Assembly (NCBI GenBank): GCA_937926145.1
Contig: CALANW010000053.1
Coordinates: 1 to 27,263, forward strand
Direction of reading: 5' to 3'
Length of the DNA: 27,263 nt
Origin: an uncultured Ruminococcus sp.
GTDB lineage: Bacteria > Bacillota > Clostridia > Oscillospirales > Ruminococcaceae
A model generated the notes under the pieces. It did not search any database. It saw only the letters and a list, made by a program, of their open reading frames with translations, and was not told the DNA's origin. A program made the position numbers and the translations under genes. The stretch's first letter is position 1. Every line of letters starts with the position of its first letter. Of the stretch, positions 1 through 7,596 are shown one piece after another.

Positions 1-832
1 GCGTTTAACTTGATTTGTGAGAATTTATTGGCGGCATTGTACGGTGTTGCCTTAAGAGTTCCGGTGCATACATTAACTCACAACTTAATGAACTCGATTG
101 TATAATCGTTGATGAGGCACATAGACTTGTGGCAAAATCCGGCTTTAAAAGCAATTTGGGCGAAAATCAGATAAAAGAAATTATTAATGCTGCAAAGGTT
201 TTGGTATTCTTTATCGATGAAGCACAAATAGTAACTGCAAAGGATATAGGAAGAATATCAGAAATAAAGAAGTGGGCAAACTTTTATGGATCGGCGGTAT
301 TCCACGATGAATCAACGGTTTTGCACTCACAATTTCGCTGTAATGGAAGTGATAGCTATATAAGATTCCTTGAATATATTCTTGGTATGAACTGTAAATC
401 ACGTTCTAGTGGGAAAATCGAATATGATTTTAAGCTTTTTGATAATCCTGTGGAGATGAAGAAAGCCTTTTATGAGAAAAATAAATAATAAATCAAGGAT
501 GTTAGCCGGATATTGTTATGATTGGATAACTAAAGATGAGCATAATAGAAATTTTGACAGATACGATATCATTCTTCCAAATGGTTTTTGTGCAAAGTGA
601 AATTTTAATGATAGCAGCAAAATATGGGCAATTGATGAGAATAGCTTTGATCAGGTGGGCTGTATACATACCTCGCAAGGTTTGGAATCTGATTATGTAG
701 GAGTTATTATAGGTAAGGATTTAAGATATCAAAATGGAGTTGTAATAACAGATTCTTCTGTACATCCACGAAGAGATGTTAGCTTTAAAGATAGCAGTAA
801 TCATAATTGCTCAGCGGAGATGGCTGATTTTC
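1..832 (+). pseudogene. Degraded DUF2075-type ATPase/helicase gene
   Basis: Broken coding remnant of a DUF2075-family (Schlafen/helicase-like) P-loop protein; the 5' end lies outside the window. Family-like blocks appear in successive frames. KSSGAYIN and the Walker B-like IIVDEAHRL lie at about 54-128. NLGENQIKEIINAAKVLVFFID, split here only for description, covers about 160-220 and is followed by a QFRCNGSDSYI block near 330-365. After a frameshift near 480-488 come NKSRMLAGYCYDWI (about 481-528) and CIHTSQGLESDYVGVIIG (about 661-714). Damage seen directly: no open frame spans the region, there is an in-frame TGA at 598-600 where the family usually has Trp, and a frame change near position 50. 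Family similarity stops near 770-830, where the IS256 left end begins, so the 3' part is missing. Family members are often linked to nucleic-acid processing or phage defence, but this copy cannot make a full protein. Family call is from memory of the motifs; its being broken is clear. Confidence 0.75.
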
Positions 833-836
833 GAGT

Positions 837-870
837 CTGAATAATAAACTGTGTAAATGCCAATAATAAC
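837..870 (+). repeat. Left terminal inverted repeat of the IS256-family element
   Basis: Begins CTGAATAATAAACTGTGTAA and continues to about 870. It pairs with the reverse complement of 2362-2396, which reads CTGAAAATCAAACCGTGTAA, with one 1-base gap later on. The first transposase codon is 28 bp downstream, after a GGAGGTG ribosome site. Confidence 0.75.
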
Positions 871-897
871 CACAGAGAAATTTGGAGGTGAATTGAT

Positions 898-2161
898 ATG
901 AAAAACAGAAATCACGGATTAAGCGAAAAGGAAATGGAACTTGTTCAGCTTTTGATGGCAGACTGCGAAAGCACAGGAGATATTCAGGCAAAGCTGAAAA
1001 AGTTGTTTGCAGGAACGATAGAGCAGATGCTTGAAGCTGAGATGGACGAACATCTTGGCTATGAGAAAAACTCTGCTCTCGGCAACAATTCCGGCAACAG
1101 CAGAAACGGTTATGGTAAAAAAACTATCACCAGCGATTACGGAGAGTGCGAAATATCCGTACCCCGTGACCGCAACGGTGAATTTGAGCCTAAAGTCATC
1201 GAAAAAAGACAGACTCACACAGACGAAATTGAACAGAAAATTCTTACAATGTACGCAAAGGGAATGTCCCAGCGTGATATTGAAGATACCCTAAGAGAAA
1301 TCTATGGCGCAGAAATTTCTCAGGGACTTGTTTCACGCATAACCGACAAAATTCTTCCTGAGGTAAATGACTGGCAGAACCGTCCTCTCGACAAAATTTA
1401 CCCCGTCGTTTTCTTTGACGGAATAGTTTTCAACTCACGGAAAGACAACAAGATCATCAGCAAATGCGTGTACTCCGTGCTTGGCATAAATATGGAGGGA
1501 CAGAAGGAAATTCTGGGCACATGGATATCCGAAAATGAATCCGCAAGCTTCTACGCAAGTATATGCTCAGACCTGAAAAACCGCGGTGTTACGGACATTT
1601 TCATAGCCAGCTTCCATTCGGAAGATGATGTCACAGATAATTTAACGGGACTTTGTGATGCAATAAATGCAATATTTCCAAGGACAAAGGACAAAAAATC
1701 AGCTCTGTATCGTTCATCAGATCAGAAACAGCTGCAAATTTGTGCCATACAAAGACAGAAAAGCAGTGTGTGCAGACCTCAAGAAGATCTATGGTGCGGT
1801 CAATCTTGACGATGCAGAATATGCAAAGGAAGAGTTCCGTGAAAATATGGGAATGGATTTGCAAACAAATCCTAAAGTATCCCAACATCTTAAAATCATG
1901 GGACAAAAATTGGTCAGAACTGACTACTTTCTTTGAATACCCGCAAGAGATATATATACAACGAATGCAGTTGAGAGCTACCACAGAATGGTCAGAAAAT
2001 TCACCAAATCCAAGGCTATTTTTCCGACTGATGATTCGATCAAAAAAATCATTTTTATGAGCGTAAAAGAGATCTCAAAGAAGTGGACAATGCCCGTTCG
2101 TGACTGGGGACTTGCGTATTCCCAGCTTGCAATTTTCTTCGATGACAGGTTTGCAGCCTGA
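898..2161 (+). pseudogene. Frameshifted IS256-family (mutator) transposase
   Basis: The N-terminal 250 residues read cleanly from the ATG at 898 (GGAGGTGAATTGAT ribosome site). They show the family features GNSRNGYGKKTI, SVPRDRNGEFEPKVIEKRQ and MYAKGMSQRDIEDTL, and a first catalytic Asp at about residue 174 (VFFDG). The second catalytic Asp lies in TDNLTGL, but an extra 24 bp or so (SFHSEDDV) sits just before it where relatives run straight on. The frame then breaks near 1680: CIVHQIRNSCKFV continues in another frame, shifts again near 1845 (KSWDKNWSELTTFFEYP) and again near 1945. The last frame gives IYTTNAVESYHRMVRKFTKS with the catalytic Glu, and ends at the TGA at 2159-2161. With at least three frameshifts it is inactive as read. 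Assembly error is a less likely explanation, since the changes are scattered. Confidence 0.88.
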
Positions 2162-2361
2162 CGGCTGATGAGGGTTCCACCCAAGCCTTGGAACAAGGCT
2201 ATACTCCCTTGAGGTTTATCCGCTTTGGGAATATCCGGTGAAGATGAAGAAAAGCAGCAACATTTCTGTCACTGCTCTTCACCGTTTTATTCCGCAGCCT
2301 GCGTCGGGTCGCTCCTCAGCGTTGCCATGTTTGGACTGCATCTTTAGTATGGTCAGAATTT

Positions 2362-2396
2362 TGGCGATTATTGCGTTTACACGGTTTGATTTTCAG
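2362..2396 (-). repeat. Right terminal inverted repeat of the IS256-family element
   Basis: The reverse complement matches the left repeat at 837-870 through the GTGTAAA core and the AATAAT block. It lies about 200 bp beyond the transposase stop codon, a common layout for IS256-family right ends. Confidence 0.7.
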
Positions 2397-2400
2397 AACC

Positions 2401-2502
2401 GAAAAATTTCCCCTATCGCCTTGCTTTTTCTACTATGGTTTTGCAAACAACGTAAAATCGCCCTTTCCCAATAAGCTCCTCTTGTTTTGGTGGAATTTCT
2501 CG
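2401..2502. other. Short non-coding stretch between IS and membrane protein gene
   Basis: AT-rich spacer between the IS right end and the stop codon of the minus-strand membrane protein. It should carry the 3' end of the marR transcript, but I see no convincing stem with a T-run on the minus strand. Confidence 0.4.
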
Positions 2503-2940
2503 TTATAAAGCTTCCTTTTCCGTAAGCTTTTCATATCGTATAAAATTGGTTATAAAAACAACGTCTGCCGATGCCAATGCACAGCCAAGACCCGAATAAA
2601 AAAATGCTATGAACACATCGGGGAAGATGCCTGCCGCTCTGAATCCGATGCCTCCGCCCATCATACATGCCATTATCATATATGCTTTAAGGTCAAAGAA
2701 ATTCCAGAAAGGCTTTTTGTCCTCATAACCCATGATCCTCCCGGTATGTTTTTTGCTCATTTTGAGAAACATCATTCCAAATAAGGCAAATACGATGACC
2801 GAAAGCAGAATGAGAAACCATTTCATTTCGATCAGCTGATACGAAAGCACTCCAAGCCTCGCAACGTTAAATCCAGCAATGAGCCAGACTATACCCGCTA
2901 TCAGCAGCAAGGTTCGTTTTTTTACAAGAAACATTTTCAT
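2503..2940 (-). CDS. Small multi-span membrane protein co-transcribed with marR
   Basis: About 145 residues starting MKMFLVKK at the ATG at 2938-2940. That ATG overlaps the MarR stop as ATGA, so translation is probably coupled. A longer reading frame extends upstream inside marR, but the overlap start is the natural one. Hydrophobic segments lie at about residues 9-28, 37-58, 86-105 and 108-130. Between the second and third is a charged loop (KMSKKHTGRIMGYEDKKPF). I do not recognise a named family with certainty. The pairing with an autoregulated MarR suggests a membrane function the regulator controls, such as stress or export, but there is no transporter motif to support a specific role. 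Confidence 0.75.
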   Translation of the reverse strand: MKMFLVKKRTLLLIAGIVWLIAGFNVARLGVLSYQLIEMKWFLILLSVIVFALFGMMFLKMSKKHTGRIMGYEDKKPFWNFFDLKAYMIMACMMGGGIGFRAAGIFPDVFIAFFYSGLGCALASADVVFITNFIRYEKLTEKEAL

Positions 2941-3380
2941 TCTCCCATTTCCTTTAAATTTTTCAAACATTCCTCCGCATTTCCGCATATCTTGACGAAT
3001 ACGGAACTGCATATGGTCATTTCCTCTTCGGACAATCCTCTGAACAGACTTTCGGCGAATTTTTTCTGTATATCCAAGCCTTCACTGACTATCTCCCGAG
3101 CGTTATCAAGCAGAATGATCTCAATATGCTTTTTGTTTCCGGGGCTTGCTTCTCTTTTTATAAGGTGCTTATCTTCAAGCATTTTTAAAGAAGTTGAAAC
3201 GTGGGATTTGGTCGATTTGCGGATCTTAACAATATCAGCGGCTGTATTGTAATTCGGATCACTGTAAAGAAACATAAGAATATCATATTCCATACGGGTC
3301 AGACCGAATTTATCGCACACTGTTTTTGTAAGCTCTTCATAATAGCATGTTATCGTTTTATGTTTATCCCAAAAGAACAA
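2937..3380 (-). CDS. MarR-family transcriptional regulator
   Basis: A 147-residue winged-helix regulator, close to the usual MarR length. The DNA-binding core is visible: FGLTRMEYDILMFLYSDP, then TAADIVKIRKSTKSHVSTSLKMLEDKHLIKRE (about residues 45-78), where the recognition helix and wing are expected. A basic turn (SPGNKKHIEIILLD) follows. The C-terminal helices (SEGLDIQKKFAESLF) should form the dimer interface. The start is taken as a TTG at 3378-3380 (MFFWDKHK), with GGAGAG upstream; no ATG is better placed. It is first in a two-gene operon with the membrane protein at 2503-2940. A 22-bp inverted repeat just downstream of its own -10 box indicates autoregulation. The ligand is unknown. Confidence 0.9.
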   Translation of the reverse strand: MFFWDKHKTITCYYEELTKTVCDKFGLTRMEYDILMFLYSDPNYNTAADIVKIRKSTKSHVSTSLKMLEDKHLIKREASPGNKKHIEIILLDNAREIVSEGLDIQKKFAESLFRGLSEEEMTICSSVFVKICGNAEECLKNLKEMGE

Positions 3381-3400
3381 AAGTATATCTCTCCTCTCAT

Positions 3401-3422
3401 AATCGTTCTAAATAGAACGATT
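3401..3422. promoter_or_regulatory. Probable MarR operator (22-bp inverted repeat)
   Basis: AATCGTTCTA, a 2-base AA centre, then its exact complement TAGAACGATT: two perfect 10-bp arms. It lies between the marR ribosome site and the -10 box and overlaps the -10 by 3 bp, an ideal place to block transcription. MarR dimers typically bind palindromes of about this size. Confidence 0.8.
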
Positions 3423-3448
3423 ATACCATACTTATTTTGTTTTGTCAA
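3420..3448 (-). promoter_or_regulatory. Consensus sigma-A-type promoter of the marR operon
   Basis: On the minus strand TTGACA (3443-3448) and TATAAT (3420-3425) are separated by exactly 17 bp. Both hexamers are perfect consensus. The start point should fall inside the operator at 3401-3422, so MarR binding would shut it off. Confidence 0.85.
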
Positions 3449-3462
3449 GAATAATACTAAAA

Positions 3463-3598
3463 AAGCTTCGGACATTTTATACTAATCACCAATAAAACTA
3501 TAGACAAAAAATCATCGCATAATCCATATACGCAAGATTATGCTCGATTTTTTGTATAGTTTTTAATTGGTTCTTAGTATTACATAATGCCGAAGCTT
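3463..3598 (-). terminator. Terminator of the alpha-galactoside operon, loop split by an inserted element
   Basis: Outer arms AAGCTTCGG (3463-3471) and CCGAAGCTT (3590-3598) are perfect complements. On the minus strand the distal arm runs straight into six Ts. Removing the element at 3480-3579 with one copy of its flanking TTA leaves a compact hairpin: a stem of about 12 bp with one bulged base, an 8-nt loop and a T-run. That is a standard intrinsic terminator placed after the last gene of the operon (stop at 3622-3624) and before the marR promoter. With the insert in place the arms can still pair through one very long stem, because the insert is itself palindromic. Confidence 0.7.
3480..3579 (-). 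mobile_element. MITE-like palindromic element, copy 1
   Basis: A 100-bp imperfect palindrome that starts TACTAATCACCAAT and ends ATTGGTTCTTAGTA. The centre is formed by GCATAATCCATATACGCAAG and its partner. It is flanked on each side by TTA (3477-3479 and 3580-3582), consistent with a 3-bp target duplication. It matches the reverse complement of 13434-13531 with about four mismatches over some 98 bp, and shares its end sequence with 14338-14495. There is no coding capacity. It fits a non-autonomous element mobilised by a transposase encoded elsewhere; the TNA-type duplication hints at an IS5-like helper. Confidence 0.75.
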
Positions 3599-3621
3599 CT
3601 TGTATTCTCATTAACTGCTTA

Positions 3622-3861
3622 TTAGGAAACAATAACCGCCGAAATTGCCTTTAAAACGTCACCTATCTCCTTTTCATCATCCGTGGTTATCTGAAGAGTA
3701 AGCGGCTTGCTGAGGTCAAGGCTGAATATGCCCATTATTGATTTTGCATCAACAACATATCTGTCAGCTGCAATATCAAAATCACATTCAAACTTAGTGA
3801 CAGCACTTACAAAATTCTTTACATCATTGATGGTTTCAAGCTTGATAGTAACTTTTTTCAT
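3622..3861 (-). CDS. HPr-like protein lacking the phosphorylatable His (Crh-like)
   Basis: 79 residues from the ATG at 3859-3861; its GGGAG ribosome site lies in the end of the fructokinase gene. Aligning by eye to HPr through VSAVTKFECDFDI and KSIMGIFSL, the Ser46 region is kept (Ser41 here, in KSIMG). The active-site motif HARP is gone: the His15 position falls on Thr10 and Arg17 on Asn12. HPr His15 carries phosphate in the sugar phosphotransferase system, whereas Ser46 is the HPr-kinase site used for CcpA co-repression. Losing the first and keeping the second is the pattern of Bacillus Crh, so a regulatory role is likely. It is the last gene of the sugar operon, so its level would rise with operon expression. 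A diverged structural relative without regulation remains possible. Confidence 0.8.
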   Translation of the reverse strand: MKKVTIKLETINDVKNFVSAVTKFECDFDIAADRYVVDAKSIMGIFSLDLSKPLTLQITTDDEKEIGDVLKAISAVIVS

Positions 3862-3865
3862 AATA

Positions 3866-4822
3866 TCATCTCCCGATAAGTTCAAGTATTTCTTTCTTTT
3901 CAGGCATAACCTTCAATGCCCCTCTGCGTGTGGTGATGATAGCTGCGGCAGCATTGGCAAAGGCAAGAAGTTCTTTCAGATCATTTTCGGTAAGTGCATT
4001 TATATCGTGTTCAAGAATAAAATTCAGTGCACTTCCGCAGAAAGTATCTCCTGCACCTGTTGTTTCAATGGTGTCAACATCAAAACCGCCAAATTCCGCC
4101 TGCATATCTCCGAAATATGCACGGCTGCCCTTTTTGCCGAGAGTTGCAAAGGCGAGCTTAATATGGTACTTTCCCATAAGCTCCCGTACAGCCTTGTCAT
4201 AATCGGTGCTGCCCGTCATAAATTCTATCTCATTATCGGAAATTTTCAGAATATCGCACTTTGACAAGCCGTATTCAATTTCCTTTTTTGCATTATCAAG
4301 CGAATCCCACAAAGGCGGGCGAAGATTAGGGTCAAAGGAAATGAGCGCACCGCTTTCCTTTGCAATATCTACCCCATATCGTGTAGCTTCACGCACTCCC
4401 TCATGTGTAGATGAAAGTGTTCCAAAGTGAAATATTTTTGCGGAGCTTACTATATCAACATCAATTTCATCTTTTCTGAACATCATATCCGCACCGGGAT
4501 CACGAACAAAGCTGAACTCTCTGTCACCGTCCGGAAGTGTATGCACAAAAGCCATAGTTGTGGAAACACTTTTATCCGAAACAAGACCTGTCACATCAAT
4601 TCCTGCGGCTTTTACGGTTTCTGTAAGCTGACTTCCGAACATATCGCTGCCCACTTTTCCGATAAACGCAGTTTTCTTTCCGAGCTTTTGAAGCATTGCC
4701 AGAACATTGCAGGGCGCACCGCCGGGGTTTGCTTCAAATATGGGATTTCCCTGTGAACTTATACCGTTTTCGGTAAAATCTATCAGTAATTCTCCTAATG
4801 CAACCACGTCAAATTTTTTCAT
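3866..4822 (-). CDS. scrK: Fructokinase, PfkB/ribokinase family
   Basis: 318 residues, the usual PfkB sugar-kinase length. It phosphorylates fructose with ATP to give fructose-6-phosphate. Visible landmarks: an N-terminal sugar site with GELLIDF (10-16) and NPGGAPCNV (32-40), FDPNLRP (163-169), and the PfkB signature DTIETTGAGDTFCGSAL with the GAGD anion hole and catalytic base Asp259. The ATG at 4820-4822 overlaps the stop of the upstream galT remnant as ATGA, so it may depend on translation of that remnant. Its stop lies just before the HPr-like gene. In the operon it would handle the fructose released by sucrose phosphorylase. Substrate choice among hexoses is inferred from context and from its close similarity in style to ScrK proteins. 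Confidence 0.9.
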   Translation of the reverse strand: MKKFDVVALGELLIDFTENGISSQGNPIFEANPGGAPCNVLAMLQKLGKKTAFIGKVGSDMFGSQLTETVKAAGIDVTGLVSDKSVSTTMAFVHTLPDGDREFSFVRDPGADMMFRKDEIDVDIVSSAKIFHFGTLSSTHEGVREATRYGVDIAKESGALISFDPNLRPPLWDSLDNAKKEIEYGLSKCDILKISDNEIEFMTGSTDYDKAVRELMGKYHIKLAFATLGKKGSRAYFGDMQAEFGGFDVDTIETTGAGDTFCGSALNFILEHDINALTENDLKELLAFANAAAAIITTRRGALKVMPEKKEILELIGR

Positions 4823-5106
4823 ATTTGCCCTCCATCAGACAGTGTATATATAAATCGGTAAAATGCTTGTCTGCCGGTTGAGTTCCTTTTAAATACGCCT
4901 GCGTCAAGCAAAACCTGTTCAAAAACCTTGCCAATCTCTTTGCAAATGATATCCGAGACATTTTCCTTTGAAATATCAGGATTGTTATGTGCTATTTCTT
5001 TTGCCCATTCAGCATGACTAACCGTCAGCGGATCATCATTTAAGTCTTTCCCGGACAAAAGTGCTTCTTTCACAGCAATCATTACTTCTCTTACAGATAA
5101 CGCCTT
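4819..5106 (-). pseudogene. galT: C-terminal remnant of class II GalT (galactose-1-phosphate uridylyltransferase)
   Basis: About 95 residues of the C-terminal end only. The stretches SHAEWAKEIAHNN and IGKVFEQVLLDAGVFKRNS followed by GRQAFYRFIYTL match the tail of Firmicutes-type GalT as I know it. All of the N-terminal and catalytic regions are missing. On its upstream side the sequence passes directly into the galactokinase remnant near 5100-5110. The frame stays open to the TGA at 4819-4821, which overlaps the fructokinase ATG. This may be why the piece has been kept: ribosomes ending here could re-initiate on scrK. An ATG at 5107-5109 could start a 96-residue peptide, but no useful ribosome site precedes it. 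Confidence 0.7.
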
Positions 5107-5389
5107 CATTATGAAATGATACTACTGCAATTATATCAAGATCTACAGCTGCAGCAAGGACGCAGCCATGCTGGTGATCTGCATGATTACCGCCTATTTC
5201 TGTTCGCCCGGGTGCGGAAAACACACTGATCTCTTCACGATTCGGAAAATATTCGTGAAATTTTTCCAACGCATAAGCATATCGCTTCTTCTGACGTGCG
5301 ATCGTTTCTGCACAACTGCCGTAAAGCTCTGTCATAACATTGTCAAAACAGTCCTCATTAAGCATTTCAAGAAATCTATGATATATCAT
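5036..5389 (-). pseudogene. galK: N-terminal remnant of galactokinase fused to galT-frame sequence
   Basis: The first 95 residues or so are clearly galactokinase. MIYHRFLEMLNEDCF is followed, near residues 60-80, by the GHMP-kinase N-terminal motif FSAPGRTEIGGNHADHQHG, then VLAAAVDLDIIAVV. A GGAGA ribosome site precedes the ATG at 5387-5389, 14 bp after the alpha-galactosidase stop. From about 5106 the reading frame runs out of phase into galT sequence and stops at 5036-5038. The ATP loop and the rest of the kinase, roughly three quarters of the protein, are absent, as is the first part of galT. One deletion removing the galK 3' end and the galT 5' end explains the structure. The 117-residue product cannot be an active kinase. 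Confidence 0.8.
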
Positions 5390-5403
5390 AAGGTATTCTC
5401 CTA

Positions 5404-7593
5404 TTACGCTTCTGATATAAAGTGCATTTCAATAGACGCATAATCTCCCCATGATTTAGGAAGTAAAATACCTCCGTTCATCAAAGCACTGCCTTTATAC
5501 ACCTCTCCGTTCTCCGCAAGGCGATAATTGGTATCGGGCAAAAGTCCCCGCAGCTTAACAAGATACTGTGTGCGGTTAGGCTCGGTGCGGAAAATTACAC
5601 CGTGAACAAGCACTTCCTTTTTGTCCTCGGAAACAAATCCCCACATGGCATATTTATCATTCAAAGAGTCACTCAGACGGTAATAAAGCCCGTTGTGAAT
5701 AAGGGGACCGTCCTTTTTGAAGCGTACTATCTGCTCCTTGACCTCCTGCTTTTCATCATGGGAAAGCGTGTTCAGATCAAGCTCATAGCCGAAGCTGCCT
5801 GCCATAGCAGTAACGGCTCTTGTTTCTATAGGCGTAATCCTGCCCGTCTGGTGATTCGGCACTGCGGAAACGTGAGAACCAATCGCAGACACGGGATAGA
5901 AGAATGATGTTCCGTACTGTATCTTTGTCCGCTCAAAAGCGTCCGTATCATCGCTGCACCATATCTGCGGACAATAGTAAAGCATACCTGCGTCAAACCG
6001 TCCGCCGCCACCGCTGCAGCCCTCAAAAAGCACGTCAGGAAAAGCTGTTGTCAGCCGTTCAAGCAGCTCATAAAGTCCGAGAACGTATCTGTGGGGCATT
6101 TCGCCTTGATTTTCCGCCGAAAGGCAGGACGTGTACCAATCGCAGATACTGCGGTTCATATCCCATTTTATATAGGAAATATCCGCATTTTTCAGAATGT
6201 CACTAATTGCGCCGAAAAGATAGTCCCTGACCTCGGGATTTATCATATCAAGCACCAGCTGATAACGGCTTCTCACAGGATTCCTTGACGGGATTTTTAT
6301 TGCCCAATCGGGGTGACTGCGGTAAAGATCGCTGTCCTCGGAAACCATTTCGGGTTCAAACCAAAGACCGAATTTCATTCCGAGAGATTTGATTTTTTCC
6401 GCAAGCTTTCCAAGACCTCCGTTCAGCTTTTCTTCGCTGACAAACCAGTCACCAAGACCCGAGCAGTCGTCATCTCTCTTACCGAACCAGCCGTCATCAA
6501 GTACCAGCATATCAACGCCGAGAGAAGCCGCCTGTTCCGCAATTTTCAGAATTTTTTCCTCGTTAAAATCGAAATATGTTGCCTCCCAATTGTTAATGAG
6601 CACGGGACGCTCCGCAAGCTTATACTTTCCTCTGCAAACGTGTTCTCTTATGACCTTGTGGAAATTGTGGGACAGCTTTTCCATACCATTACTGCTGTAT
6701 GACATTATCACCTCGGGAGTATCAAACACCTCCGACGGCTTCAGCTCCCAGCGAAAAAGCTCGGGGTTTATGCCCATAACAAGCCGCACCTGCTCCATCT
6801 GGTCAAGCTGGATTTTTGTCTGGAAGCTGCCGCTATACATAAGTGCCGCACCGATACAGCTGCCCGAGGTTTCAGTGCAGTCAGGGGAGCAAAGCAGCAC
6901 GGTGGGATTCTGATGATGACTTGATGTTCCCCTTGTGCTGGAGCTTTCCTGTATGCCGTGGCATAATGGCATACGCTCGGTCAGCCGCTCCATAGCGTGT
7001 CTGCCGTGAAAATGCACCCACTCCCATTCACCGTGGGGAATATCAAGGCACAGGCTTGCAGCTTTTGTAAGTATAACAGGCTCGTTTGTGTTATTTGCCA
7101 CAGAAGCGCACCTTGTGATAATATCAAGCTTCGGAAGAACACCGTATCTGAGCGTGACCTCAATATCCGAATATTTATCCTTTAAAACTATCTCCAAGGT
7201 TTCCGATTCGGATACATCTGCATAAACTGCGGGAAGTCCTTTTATACTGTATTTGCCCTTGCTTATGCGATAGCTTTTGTATCGCAGGTCAAGAGCGCAG
7301 CTGCCGTCTTGATGAACTGCCGCAGCTCCCGTTACACGATAATCTCCCACACCGTCGCAGGCATATTCAAGCGGAAGAGTATCAAGGGAATATGTACGGT
7401 CGTTTCCTGCATCATAAATATTTCCCGAAAAGCCCACATCGGGATAGCTTTGCAGATATTCCATATCACAGCCTGTTTTTTCACCGTACCAAAGATGCTT
7501 CAAAACGCCGTATTTATCGGCTTTCATCTGATATTCCGTGTTGTCGGTTATAAGCTGAAAAAGTCCTGTTTTTTCATCAACGATAATTGCCAT
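5404..7593 (-). CDS. aga: Alpha-galactosidase, glycoside hydrolase family 36
   Basis: 729 residues, the typical length of tetrameric bacterial GH36 enzymes. It hydrolyses terminal alpha-1,6-galactose from melibiose, raffinose and stachyose; no signal peptide, so it acts in the cytoplasm on imported sugar. Seen: an N-terminal beta-sandwich domain (about 1-325), then the (beta/alpha)8 barrel with NNWEATYFDF (334-343), LVLDDGWFGKRDDD (363-376) and LWFEPEMVS (410-418). The nucleophile Asp478 is in YIKWDMNR and the acid/base Asp548 in WCSDDTDAFERT. GCSGGGGRFDAGML (525-537) lines the substrate pocket. A C-terminal beta domain ends the protein. GAGGGAT precedes the ATG, 3 bp after the sucrose phosphorylase stop, so the two are tightly coupled. 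It produces galactose plus sucrose in this operon. The family call is very secure. Confidence 0.96.
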   Translation of the reverse strand: MAIIVDEKTGLFQLITDNTEYQMKADKYGVLKHLWYGEKTGCDMEYLQSYPDVGFSGNIYDAGNDRTYSLDTLPLEYACDGVGDYRVTGAAAVHQDGSCALDLRYKSYRISKGKYSIKGLPAVYADVSESETLEIVLKDKYSDIEVTLRYGVLPKLDIITRCASVANNTNEPVILTKAASLCLDIPHGEWEWVHFHGRHAMERLTERMPLCHGIQESSSTRGTSSHHQNPTVLLCSPDCTETSGSCIGAALMYSGSFQTKIQLDQMEQVRLVMGINPELFRWELKPSEVFDTPEVIMSYSSNGMEKLSHNFHKVIREHVCRGKYKLAERPVLINNWEATYFDFNEEKILKIAEQAASLGVDMLVLDDGWFGKRDDDCSGLGDWFVSEEKLNGGLGKLAEKIKSLGMKFGLWFEPEMVSEDSDLYRSHPDWAIKIPSRNPVRSRYQLVLDMINPEVRDYLFGAISDILKNADISYIKWDMNRSICDWYTSCLSAENQGEMPHRYVLGLYELLERLTTAFPDVLFEGCSGGGGRFDAGMLYYCPQIWCSDDTDAFERTKIQYGTSFFYPVSAIGSHVSAVPNHQTGRITPIETRAVTAMAGSFGYELDLNTLSHDEKQEVKEQIVRFKKDGPLIHNGLYYRLSDSLNDKYAMWGFVSEDKKEVLVHGVIFRTEPNRTQYLVKLRGLLPDTNYRLAENGEVYKGSALMNGGILLPKSWGDYASIEMHFISEA

Positions 7594-7596
7594 AGT

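Larger units (their letters stand above)
833..2400 (+). mobile_element. Degenerate IS256-family insertion sequence
   Basis: An IS of about 1.57 kb carrying a frameshifted mutator-type transposase. Imperfect terminal inverted repeats match for about 35 bp: left from 837, right ending near 2396, with the shared core GTGTAAAYGC and AATAAT. The GTGTAAA core is typical of IS256-family ends. The exact outer limits are uncertain because weaker similarity (ttttcg...tctgaa against its complement) runs a further 10-20 bp outward on both sides. I could not find a clean 8-bp target duplication. About 240 bp between the transposase stop (2161) and the right end are non-coding and include a small hairpin near 2183-2200. 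The transposase is broken, so the copy could move only if a helper element acted in trans. Confidence 0.8.

Noticed and set aside
825..2408. 8-bp target duplication around the IS256-family element
   Set aside because: TGATTTTC on the left and GAAAAATT on the right do not match; the likeness is inverted, so the ends may extend outward or one flank has been lost.
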